A stretch of 6,292 bases of DNA, from positions 1-6,292 of the forward strand of contig JAKONM010000116.1 in assembly GCA_022701925.1 (NCBI GenBank), in the 5' to 3' direction. Below the pieces are notes generated by a model. It was given only the letters and a program-made list of their open reading frames with translations. It searched no databases and was not told the origin of the DNA. The translations under genes and the position numbers were made by a program. The DNA comes from Microbacteriaceae bacterium (GTDB taxonomy: Bacteria > Actinomycetota > Actinomycetes > Actinomycetales > Microbacteriaceae). Positions 1 to 4,913 of the stretch are shown one piece after another; positions within the stretch are counted from its first letter, which is position 1, and each line of letters starts with the position of its first letter.

Positions 1-198
1 CACGACCTCGCCGGTCGGGCCGATCGCCCTCGCCACCAGCGGGACGTCCAGCCCGGTGCCGCTGCCGAGCACCAGCACCCGGTCGCCCGGCTGCAGCCGC
101 AGGGCGCGGACCGCCTCCACCCGGCCCCGCCGGTAGAGCAGGCGTTCCCCCGATCCGAGGTCGTAGACCAGCGCCGTCACCGAGCCGTACCGCTGCAT
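1..198 (-). CDS. Class I SAM-dependent methyltransferase, N-terminal part (cut by window edge)
   Basis: The minus strand reads 66 codons from an ATG at 198 to the window edge with no stop, so the C-terminal part lies outside. Residues about 1-25 (a YGSVTALVYD...YRRGR stretch) resemble the N-terminal cap of UbiE-like or small-molecule methyltransferases. Residues about 37-52 read GDRVLVLGSGTGLDVP, the glycine-rich motif I that binds S-adenosylmethionine, followed by a GPTGEVV stretch leading to the acidic motif II of the fold. A purine-rich stretch (GGAGACAGG, complement of 207-215) lies about 8 bases upstream of the ATG and supports this start. The substrate cannot be told from the N-terminus: phospholipid, quinone or other small-molecule methylation are all possible. 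It is co-oriented with the tRNA gene upstream and points away from the carotenoid genes, so no link to the pigment is implied. Confidence 0.75.
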   Translation of the reverse strand, partial: MQRYGSVTALVYDLGSGERLLYRRGRVEAVRALRLQPGDRVLVLGSGTGLDVPLVARAIGPTGEVV

Positions 199-368
199 CC
201 GACCATCCTGTCTCCGTGGAACCGGGGGTGGACGGATCGGTTGAGCCGGGTGTCCGGGTTTCCCAGCCGATTCCCCGATCCCGCCCCGGGAGCGTGGATC
301 GGACGTCGTGCCTCGAACGGGGGGCAGGAGGCGAGGCCTCGCCGCGGAGGGATGAGAACCCTCGGATG

Positions 369-442
369 TGGAGCGGGTGACGGGAATCGAACCCGCACTA
401 CCAGCTTGGGAAGCTGGAGTTCTGCCATTGAACTACACCCGC
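369..442 (-). tRNA. tRNA-Gly, anticodon CCC, with encoded CCA
   Basis: The complement of 442-372 folds into a full cloverleaf. The acceptor stem is GCGGGTG (442-436) paired with CACCCGC (379-373). The D arm is GTTC/GAAC around AATGGCA. The anticodon stem CCAGC/GCTGG encloses loop TTCCCAA. The variable region has 4 bases, and the T arm GCGGG/CCCGT (one G-T pair) encloses TTCGATT. The loop places CCC at positions 34-36, so it reads the glycine codon GGG. The discriminator base is T (372) and CCA is encoded at 371-369. The body is 71 bases without CCA. It sits divergently next to dcd. Confidence 0.96.
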
Positions 443-470
443 GAACGGCGGCCCCGGGGGGCCAGGCGCG

Positions 471-476
471 AGTGTA
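471..476 (-). promoter_or_regulatory. Candidate -10 box for the tRNA-Gly gene
   Basis: On the minus strand this reads TACACT, which fits the actinobacterial housekeeping-sigma consensus TANNNT. It ends 28 bases before the mature tRNA 5' end, leaving a 5' leader of about 20 bases for RNase P to remove. No clear -35 is seen; a TCGACC stretch lies about 15 bases upstream. The call rests on position and one hexamer only. Confidence 0.4.
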
Positions 477-508
477 GCAAGGGGCCGCGGCGGTCGAGCC
501 GCCCCCGC

Positions 509-514
509 TAGGGT
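509..514 (+). promoter_or_regulatory. Candidate -10 box for leaderless dcd transcription
   Basis: TAGGGT matches TANNNT and ends 8 bases before the GTG start codon of dcd at 522. That spacing puts the transcription start on or next to the GTG, the arrangement typical of leaderless mRNAs in actinobacteria. No Shine-Dalgarno-like purine run lies in the intervening bases (CCTTGAC), which agrees with leaderless initiation. Confidence 0.55.
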
Positions 515-521
515 CCTTGAC

Positions 522-1118
522 GTGCTCCTGTCGGACGTCGACATCGCCGCCCAGCTCGACTCGGGGCGGGTTCGCCTGGACCCGTACGACGTCGGACTGC
601 TGCAGCCCTCCAGCTTCGACGTGCGGCTCGACCGCTGGTTCCGCCTGTTCGACAACCACAAGTACGCGGTGATCGACCCCGCGGAGCACCAGCCCGACCT
701 GACCCGCCTGGTCGAGACGAAGCCGGGGGAGCCCTTCATCCTGCATCCGGGGGAGTTCGTGCTCGGCGCGACCTACGAGTCCGTCACGCTGCCGGACGAC
801 ATCGCCGCGCGGCTGGAGGGCAAGAGCTCGCTGGGGCGCCTCGGCCTGCTGACCCACTCCACCGCCGGGTTCGTCGACCCGGGCTTCACCGGTCACATCA
901 CGCTGGAGCTCTCGAACGTCGCGACGCTCCCGATCAAGCTGTGGCCGGGCATGAAGATCGGGCAGCTGTGCTTCTTCCGGCTCAGCTCGCCCGCGTCGAA
1001 GCCCTACGGCTCGGGGGAGTACGCCAGTCGCTACCAGGGGCAGCGCGGCCCGACGGCCTCGCGGTCGTACCTGAACTTCGTGCGCAGCGACGTCACCGCC
1101 GGCGGCGACGGGGCCTGA
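522..1118 (+). CDS. dcd: dCTP deaminase (likely bifunctional DCD-DUT, dUMP-forming)
   Basis: This 198-residue protein belongs to the trimeric dUTPase/dCTP deaminase superfamily. It makes deoxyuridine nucleotides from dCTP for dTMP synthesis. Visible landmarks are the N-terminal LLSDVDI start, QPSSFDVRLD (about 28-37), the KSSLGRLGL nucleotide-binding motif (101-109), HSTAGFVDPGF (112-122), the presumed catalytic Glu129 in the TLELSN stretch, and the C-terminal SRYQGQRGPTASRSY segment (169-183) that closes over the nucleotide. Length and motifs match actinobacterial enzymes; M. tuberculosis Dcd of this group releases dUMP directly. That bifunctionality is inferred from the family, not seen. 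The GTG at 522 is chosen because the protein then begins at the family's usual N-terminus and a -10 box lies just upstream. It converges on idi, with 3 bases between the two stops. Confidence 0.96.
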   Translation: MLLSDVDIAAQLDSGRVRLDPYDVGLLQPSSFDVRLDRWFRLFDNHKYAVIDPAEHQPDLTRLVETKPGEPFILHPGEFVLGATYESVTLPDDIAARLEGKSSLGRLGLLTHSTAGFVDPGFTGHITLELSNVATLPIKLWPGMKIGQLCFFRLSSPASKPYGSGEYASRYQGQRGPTASRSYLNFVRSDVTAGGDGA

Positions 1119-1121
1119 GGG

Positions 1122-1652
1122 TCAGGCCCGCAGGGAGGCCATCGCCTCGAGCTGCAGGTTCAGCCACGGGCTGAACGCCCACGGCGCGGCCAGGGCGGCC
1201 CGCTCCAGGTCGCCCTCGTCGACCCAGCGGTGCTCGACGACCTCGTCCGGGTCCGGCAGCACCGGGTCGGCGGTCCGGGCCGAGAACACGGGGCAGATCT
1301 CGTTCTCCACCACGCCCGACGCGTCGACGGCGCGGTAGCGGAAGTCGGGCAGCACCGGCGCGAGGTCGGTCAGCACCACGCCCAGCTCGTCGAGCGCGCG
1401 GCGGGCGATCGCCTCGTCCAGGGGCTCCCCGGGCGCGGGGTGGCCGCAGAAGGAGTTCGTCCAGACCCCCGGCCACGTGCGCTTGCCCAGCGCGCGACGG
1501 GTGACCAGCAGCCTGCCGGCGTCGTCGCGGACGTGGCAGCTGAAGGCCAGGTGCAGCGGGGTGTCCGCGTCGTGCACCGTCGCCTTCGGCGCCGTGCCGA
1601 TCTGCCGCCCGTCGTCGGCGACCAGCACCACCAGCTCTTCCGCTGCAGTCAT
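1122..1652 (-). CDS. idi: Isopentenyl-diphosphate delta-isomerase, type I (Nudix family)
   Basis: This 176-residue cytosolic enzyme interconverts IPP and DMAPP and feeds GGPP synthesis for carotenoids. Residues corresponding to the E. coli enzyme are all present: metal-ligand histidines H27 and H34 (THTAD...HLAFS-like region), the TNSFCGHP motif with catalytic Cys69 and H71, Nudix-like GHPAPGEPLDEAIARRALDE (70-89), Tyr106 (FRYRA), and the VENEICPVF stretch with Glu116 and Glu118. The length is typical. ATG 1652 is preferred because it gives the normal N-terminus. The frame stays open to 1751, but those upstream codons are unlike the family. The start has no usable Shine-Dalgarno; GGGG abuts the ATG, and a TAC-type -10 lies 8 bases upstream. 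It diverges from crtB, so it probably shares control with the pigment operon. Confidence 0.96.
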   Translation of the reverse strand: MTAAEELVVLVADDGRQIGTAPKATVHDADTPLHLAFSCHVRDDAGRLLVTRRALGKRTWPGVWTNSFCGHPAPGEPLDEAIARRALDELGVVLTDLAPVLPDFRYRAVDASGVVENEICPVFSARTADPVLPDPDEVVEHRWVDEGDLERAALAAPWAFSPWLNLQLEAMASLRA

Positions 1653-1659
1653 CCCCACC

Positions 1660-1669
1660 GCTGTACCCT
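1660..1669. promoter_or_regulatory. Candidate bidirectional -10 core between idi and crtB
   Basis: The bases GCTGTACCCT contain a palindromic GTAC (1663-1666), so both strands offer a TAC-initiated hexamer. The plus strand reads TACCCT (1664-1669), a match to TANNNT, 7 bases before a GTG at 1676. The minus strand reads TACAGC (1665-1660), a poorer match lacking the final T, 8 bases before the idi ATG at 1652. Both spacings suit leaderless transcription. No convincing -35 is seen on either side. This is an inference from motif and spacing. Confidence 0.4.
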
Positions 1670-1675
1670 TGCCTC

Positions 1676-1759
1676 GTGCCCGCCTCAGACGCCCCCGTTC
1701 GGGGGCGCCGACGGGCCAGCGTAACGGCCGGGAAGCGGGCGCAGGGAGCATGGCGCTGA
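1676..1759 (+). CDS. Possible 27-codon leader ORF overlapping the crtB start
   Basis: A GTG at 1676, 7 bases after the plus-strand TACCCT hexamer, opens a frame of 27 codons ending at TGA 1757-1759. The stop falls just after the crtB ATG at 1750, an overlap of 10 bases in a different frame. The predicted peptide (MPASDAPVRGRRRASV...) is Arg/Ala-rich and resembles no family I know. If translated, it would deliver terminating ribosomes to the crtB start, whose own GGGAG (1744-1748) is only one base from the ATG and badly spaced. The reading may be a chance frame in GC-rich DNA, where stops are rare. Conservation of the GTG, frame and stop in relatives would decide. Confidence 0.3.
   Translation: MPASDAPVRGRRRASVTAGKRAQGAWR
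1690..1707. repeat. GC-rich inverted repeat (7-bp hairpin, GTTC loop) in the idi/crtB spacer
   Basis: CGCCCCC (1690-1696) and GGGGGCG (1701-1707) form a perfect inverted repeat around GTTC. It lies 43 bases before the crtB ATG, inside the leader ORF and downstream of the candidate plus-strand promoter. No T-run follows, so it is not a classical terminator. It could be an mRNA hairpin affecting crtB translation, or an operator-like palindrome, or simply GC-rich coincidence. Confidence 0.45.
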
Positions 1760-2628
1760 CCCCCCTGCAGCGCTACCATCGCGCCGCCGCCCGCAGCGCC
1801 GCCGTCGTGATCGGCGAGTACTCGACCTCGTTCGGCCTGGCGGTGCGCCTGCTGCCGCGCGCGACGCGCGGCCACATCCGCGACGTCTACGCGCTGGTGC
1901 GCCTGGCGGACGAGGTGGTCGACGGCGTGGCCGCCGCCTCCGGCCTGGCCCCGCAGCAGATCGCCGACGCGCTCGACGCCCTCGAGGCCGACACCTATGC
2001 GGCCATGGAGAGCGGGTACTCCACGAACCTCGTGGTGCACGCCTTCGCCCGCACCGCACGGCGCGTCTCGATCGAGCGCGAGATCGTCACCCCGTTCTTC
2101 ACCTCCATGCGCATGGACCTCACGCGGGCCGAGCACACCGACGAGACGTTCGCGGAGTACGTGGACGGCTCGGCCGAGGTGGTCGGGCTGATGTGCCTGC
2201 GCGCCTTCACCGCGGAGGGCCCGGCCCGCAGCGACGAGGAGACGGCGGTGCTGGAGCAGGGCGCGAGGCGCCTGGGCGCCGCGTTCCAGAAGGTCAACTT
2301 CCTGCGCGACCTGGCCGCGGACGCGGACGGGCTGGGCAGGGCCTACTTCCCCGACGTGGAGGTCTCCCGCATGGACGAGACGACGAAGCACCGCCTGCTG
2401 GCGGACATCGACGACGACCTGGCAGCGGCCGCGCGCACGCTGCCCCTGCTCGAGCGCGGGCCGCGGCGGGCCGTGGCGCTGGCCCACGGCCTGTTCGCGG
2501 AGCTGGCCGACCGCATCCGCGCGACGCCGGCGGAGCGCCTGCGCACCACCCGCGTCCGCGTGCCCGACCCCGTGAAGCTGCGGCTGGCCGCGCTCGCGGT
2601 CGCCGACCGCCTGCCGAGGACACGATGA
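1750..2628 (+). CDS. crtB: Phytoene synthase
   Basis: This 292-residue protein belongs to the squalene/phytoene synthase family. It condenses two GGPP through prephytoene diphosphate to phytoene at the inner face of the membrane. The first aspartate-rich motif is LADEVVD (52-58) within DVYALVRLADEVVDG. The second is NFLRDLAAD (183-191), in the context KVNFLRDLAADADGLGRAYF, both set up for Mg2+-diphosphate binding. The alpha-helical family is otherwise intact at normal length. ATG 1750 gives the standard N-terminus; GGGAG at 1744-1748 is too close for a good ribosome site, and the frame is open upstream without family-like sequence. The stop overlaps the crtI start as ATGA. It is the first recognisable gene of the pigment operon and diverges from idi. 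Confidence 0.96.
   Translation: MALTPLQRYHRAAARSAAVVIGEYSTSFGLAVRLLPRATRGHIRDVYALVRLADEVVDGVAAASGLAPQQIADALDALEADTYAAMESGYSTNLVVHAFARTARRVSIEREIVTPFFTSMRMDLTRAEHTDETFAEYVDGSAEVVGLMCLRAFTAEGPARSDEETAVLEQGARRLGAAFQKVNFLRDLAADADGLGRAYFPDVEVSRMDETTKHRLLADIDDDLAAAARTLPLLERGPRRAVALAHGLFAELADRIRATPAERLRTTRVRVPDPVKLRLAALAVADRLPRTR
2616..2620 (+). promoter_or_regulatory. Ribosome binding site for crtI
   Basis: GAGGA lies inside the end of crtB, 4 bases before the crtI ATG at 2625. It fixes this start and, with the ATGA overlap, indicates translational coupling of crtB and crtI. Confidence 0.7.
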
Positions 2629-4226
2629 GCGCCACGGAGCCCCGTGCGGGGCGCGCCGTCGTGATCGGCGGCGGCATCGCGGGCCTCGCCTCCTCCGCCC
2701 TGCTGGCCGCCGAGGGCTGGGACGTCGTGCTGCTCGAGGCGCGCGACCAGGTGGGCGGGCGCGCGGGGGAGTGGCGCCACGAGGGCTTCCGCTTCGAGAC
2801 CGGCCCCTCCTGGTACCTGATGCCGGAGGTCTTCGACCACTTCTTCCGGCTGCTCGGCACCACCGCCGACGCCGAGCTGGAGCTGGAGCACCTGGCCCCC
2901 GGCTACCGCGTCGTCTTCGAGCCGAAGGACGGCGCGCCGGCCGAGGTGGTCGACATCGCCGGCGACCGCGAGGGCAACCTGGCCCTGGCCGAGCGGCTGG
3001 AGCCGGGTGCCGGCCGATCGCTCGCGAAGTACCTGGCCAGCGCGAAGTGGGTCTACGAGACCGCCAAGCGCCGCTTCCTGTACACGACGTTCCAGGACCT
3101 GCGGCCGCTGCTGGTGCCGGAGGTGCTGCGCGGCCTGCCCCGCCTGGTGCCGATGCTCACCGAGTCGCTGCACCGCTACGTGTCACGGCGCTTCCGGGAC
3201 CCGCGGCTGCAGCAGATCCTGCAGTACCCCGCGGTCTTCCTGGGCAGCTCGCCGTTCCGCACGCCCGGCATGTACCACCTGATGAGCACCCTCGACCTGG
3301 AGGGCGGGGTGCTGTACCCGAAGGGCGGCATCAGCGCCCTGATCGAGGCGTGCCGCCGGGTGGCGGAGCGCCAGGGCGTGCAGGTGCGCACCGGGGCCGC
3401 CGCGACCCGCATCCTCACCGAGGGCACGGGCTCGCAGAAGCCGCGCGTCACCGGCGTGCGCACGGCCGGCGGCGAGGTCGTGCCGGCGGACCTGGTCGTG
3501 TCGGCGATGGACCTGGAGGCGTCGGAGCGGCTGCTGCTGCCGCCCGCCCTGCGCACCTACGACGCGGACTGGTGGGCGAAGCGCACGCCCGGCCCCTCCG
3601 CGGTGCTGGTGCTGCTGGGGGTGCGGGGCGGGCTGCCGCAGCTGCTGCACCACACGCTGCTGTTCACGGAGGACTGGCGGGCGAACTTCGCGGCCGTCAT
3701 GCCCGAGAAGGGGAAGCCGACCCCGCCGCTGCCCGACGAGCTGTCGATCTACGTCTGCCGCCCGAGCGCCACGGACCAGGTGGCGCCGGAGGGGCACGAG
3801 AACCTGTTCGTGCTGATCCCGATGACACCCGATCCCGGCATCGGGCGCGGCGGCGTGGACGGCGCCGGCGCTCAGCAGGTCGAGGCGATCGCCGACCGCG
3901 CGATCGACCAGCTGGCGCGGTGGATGGACGTGCCGGACCTGCGCGACCGCATCGTCGTGCGCCGCACGATCGGGCCCGCCGACTTCGCCGAGGACCTGGC
4001 GGCGTGGCAGGGCACGGCGCTGGGACCGGCGCACACGCTGACGCAGAGCGCGCTGTTCCGCGCCGGCAACGTGTCGAAGAAGGTGGACGGGCTGCAGTAC
4101 GCGGGCGGCTCGACCATCCCCGGCATCGGGCTGCCGATGTGCGTGATCAGCGCCGAGCTGGTGATCAAGCGGCTGCGCGGCGACACCTCCACGGGCCCGC
4201 TGCCCGAGCCGCTGGTGCGTCCGTGA
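2625..4226 (+). CDS. crtI: Phytoene desaturase (lycopene-forming)
   Basis: This 533-residue FAD-dependent, membrane-associated CrtI-type desaturase converts phytoene to lycopene by successive dehydrogenations. Its dinucleotide-binding motif is GGGIAGLASSALLAAEGWDV (15-34), followed by LLEARDQVGGRAG (36-48), in which Glu38 would bind the FAD ribose. The conserved F-x-F-E-x-GPSWY stretch follows at about 55-65. The C-terminal CrtI signature is GLQYAGGSTIPGIGLPM (about 489-505), continuing into SAELVIKRL. The length is normal for actinobacterial CrtI. The number of desaturation steps cannot be read from sequence, but the lycopene-processing genes downstream imply lycopene. It starts within the crtB stop (ATGA). 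Its stop overlaps a GTG at 4223, 16 bases before the next gene. Confidence 0.96.
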   Translation: MSATEPRAGRAVVIGGGIAGLASSALLAAEGWDVVLLEARDQVGGRAGEWRHEGFRFETGPSWYLMPEVFDHFFRLLGTTADAELELEHLAPGYRVVFEPKDGAPAEVVDIAGDREGNLALAERLEPGAGRSLAKYLASAKWVYETAKRRFLYTTFQDLRPLLVPEVLRGLPRLVPMLTESLHRYVSRRFRDPRLQQILQYPAVFLGSSPFRTPGMYHLMSTLDLEGGVLYPKGGISALIEACRRVAERQGVQVRTGAAATRILTEGTGSQKPRVTGVRTAGGEVVPADLVVSAMDLEASERLLLPPALRTYDADWWAKRTPGPSAVLVLLGVRGGLPQLLHHTLLFTEDWRANFAAVMPEKGKPTPPLPDELSIYVCRPSATDQVAPEGHENLFVLIPMTPDPGIGRGGVDGAGAQQVEAIADRAIDQLARWMDVPDLRDRIVVRRTIGPADFAEDLAAWQGTALGPAHTLTQSALFRAGNVSKKVDGLQYAGGSTIPGIGLPMCVISAELVIKRLRGDTSTGPLPEPLVRP

Positions 4227-4243
4227 GCGCCCGGCGGGCCTGA
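4223..4243 (+). other. Possible 6-codon mini-ORF bridging crtI and crtYc
   Basis: GTG 4223-4225 overlaps the crtI TGA (GTGA), reads six codons (MSARRA) and stops at TGA 4241-4243. That stop overlaps the crtYc ATG by one base (TGATG). Such a relay would keep ribosomes moving from crtI to crtYc across the only non-overlapping junction in the cyclase part of the operon. It may be fortuitous; the crtYc gene has just a weak GGCGGG upstream. Confidence 0.25.
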
Positions 4244-4611
4244 TGGGCCTGTACCTGGGCGCGCTGCTCGTCTCCATCGCGGGGCTCGTCGTGCTCGACC
4301 TCCGCCTGCGCCTGTTCCTGTTCGCGGCGCCGGCGCGCGCTGCGGCGGTGCTCGCCGCGGGCGTGGTCGGGTTCCTGGCCTGGGACGCGGCCGGGGTGGG
4401 CCTCGGCATCTTCTTCGAGGGGCCCTCCGGGCTGCTGGTCGGGATCGACCTGGCGCCGGAGGTGCCGCTGGAGGTGCTGTTCTTCCTGATCCTGCTGTGC
4501 CTGACCGCGATGCACGCCTTCCTGCTGGCGCAGCGCCTGCTGGACCCGGTGCGGCGCGACCTGCCCGCCGCCCGCCGGCTGGCACCCGCGGCGTCGGGGG
4601 AGCGACCGTGA
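4243..4611 (+). CDS. crtYc: Lycopene cyclase subunit, CrtYc/CrtYe type
   Basis: This small integral-membrane protein of 122 residues is one half of the heterodimeric bacterial lycopene cyclase, related to the fungal CarRA/CrtYB cyclase domain. Hydrophobic segments lie at about 3-19, 31-56 and 79-97. Family landmarks are FLAWDAAGVGLGIFFEG (44-60) and LAPEVPLEVLFFL (70-82). Relatives usually show PLEE in this last motif, whereas here it is P75-L76-E77-V78, so the second acidic residue is replaced by Val. A polar, Arg/Pro/Ala-rich tail (about 98-122) follows. The stop overlaps the next gene as GTGA, as expected for two subunits needed in equal amount. Ring type (beta, gamma or epsilon) cannot be predicted. 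The Corynebacterium C50-pathway name for this position is crtYe. Confidence 0.88.
   Translation: MGLYLGALLVSIAGLVVLDLRLRLFLFAAPARAAAVLAAGVVGFLAWDAAGVGLGIFFEGPSGLLVGIDLAPEVPLEVLFFLILLCLTAMHAFLLAQRLLDPVRRDLPAARRLAPAASGERP
4596..4602 (+). promoter_or_regulatory. Ribosome binding site for the second cyclase subunit
   Basis: GGGGGAG lies 5 bases before the GTG at 4608 and within the end of the first cyclase gene. It supports the GTG start and the GTGA overlap, since the longer frame upstream would lie entirely inside the first cyclase subunit. Confidence 0.65.
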
Positions 4612-4913
4612 CGACCTACCTGGTGCTCTCGCTGGTCGTGCTGGTGCCGGTCTGCGCGCTGGCGCTGACGGTGCTCGTGCGCGCGGGCCGCCCCGTGCTG
4701 CTGCCGGCGCTGCTGGGGCTGGCGGTGCTGGTGGCGATGACCGCCGTGTTCGACAACGTCATCGTGGGCAGCGGCATCGTCGGCTACGACGAGGGCCGCA
4801 TCCTGGGGCTGCGGCTGGGCGTCGCCCCCGTGGAGGACTTCTCCTACGCGGTCGCGGCCGCGCTGGCCCTGCCGGCGCTGTGGGTGCTGCTGGGACGGCG
4901 GCGCGCGCGGTGA
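4608..4913 (+). CDS. crtYd: Lycopene cyclase subunit, CrtYd/CrtYf type
   Basis: This 101-residue integral-membrane partner of the preceding subunit has hydrophobic segments at about 3-23, 30-47 and 80-96. Family marks are TAVFDNVIVGSGIVGYDEGR (45-64), with the conserved FDN (48-50), and GLRLGVAPVEDFSYAV (67-82), with the intact acidic P-x-E-D motif (P74-V75-E76-D77). It ends in a positively charged RRRAR tail, consistent with a cytoplasmic C-terminus. GTG 4608 overlaps the previous stop and has a well-placed ribosome site. The two subunits together are expected to cyclise lycopene or its C50 elongated derivative. Its stop overlaps the next gene as GTGA. The Corynebacterium C50-pathway name is crtYf. 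Confidence 0.9.
   Translation: MTTYLVLSLVVLVPVCALALTVLVRAGRPVLLPALLGLAVLVAMTAVFDNVIVGSGIVGYDEGRILGLRLGVAPVEDFSYAVAAALALPALWVLLGRRRAR

Noticed and set aside
330..343. Perfect palindrome GGCGAGGCCTCGCC downstream of the tRNA gene, possible terminator
   Set aside because: Only 5 bp of stem with a 4-base loop and no T-run on the minus strand. Such palindromes are frequent by chance at this GC content.
369..442. tRNA-Gly as an integration site for a mobile element
   Set aside because: No integrase gene, no repeated tRNA 3' end elsewhere in the window, and the flanking genes are ordinary chromosomal ones.
450..463. GGCCCC/GGGGCC inverted repeat in the tRNA leader
   Set aside because: Very small loop and short stem. 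It lies in the part RNase P removes, and GC-rich sequence explains it.
1477..1749. N-terminal extension of crtB by 91 codons
   Set aside because: The frame is open but lies antisense to idi and has no phytoene-synthase-like sequence. The family N-terminus begins at ATG 1750.
1653..1751. N-terminal extension of idi by 33 codons
   Set aside because: Arg/Pro-rich, unlike type I isomerases, and it would overlap the crtB promoter and start. ATG 1652 gives the normal length.
1093..2487. 464-codon open frame on the minus strand across idi and crtB
   Set aside because: Low-complexity Arg/Gly/Ala-rich translation, antisense to clearly real genes. It is a shadow of GC-rich third positions.
2771..4243. 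490-codon plus-strand open frame within crtI
   Set aside because: Same strand but a different frame from crtI, with repetitive Arg/Ala/Gly/Pro composition and no family pattern. crtI itself is convincing.
3183..4409. 408-codon minus-strand open frame opposite crtI and crtYc
   Set aside because: His/Arg/Gln-rich shadow translation with no recognisable domain or ribosome site.
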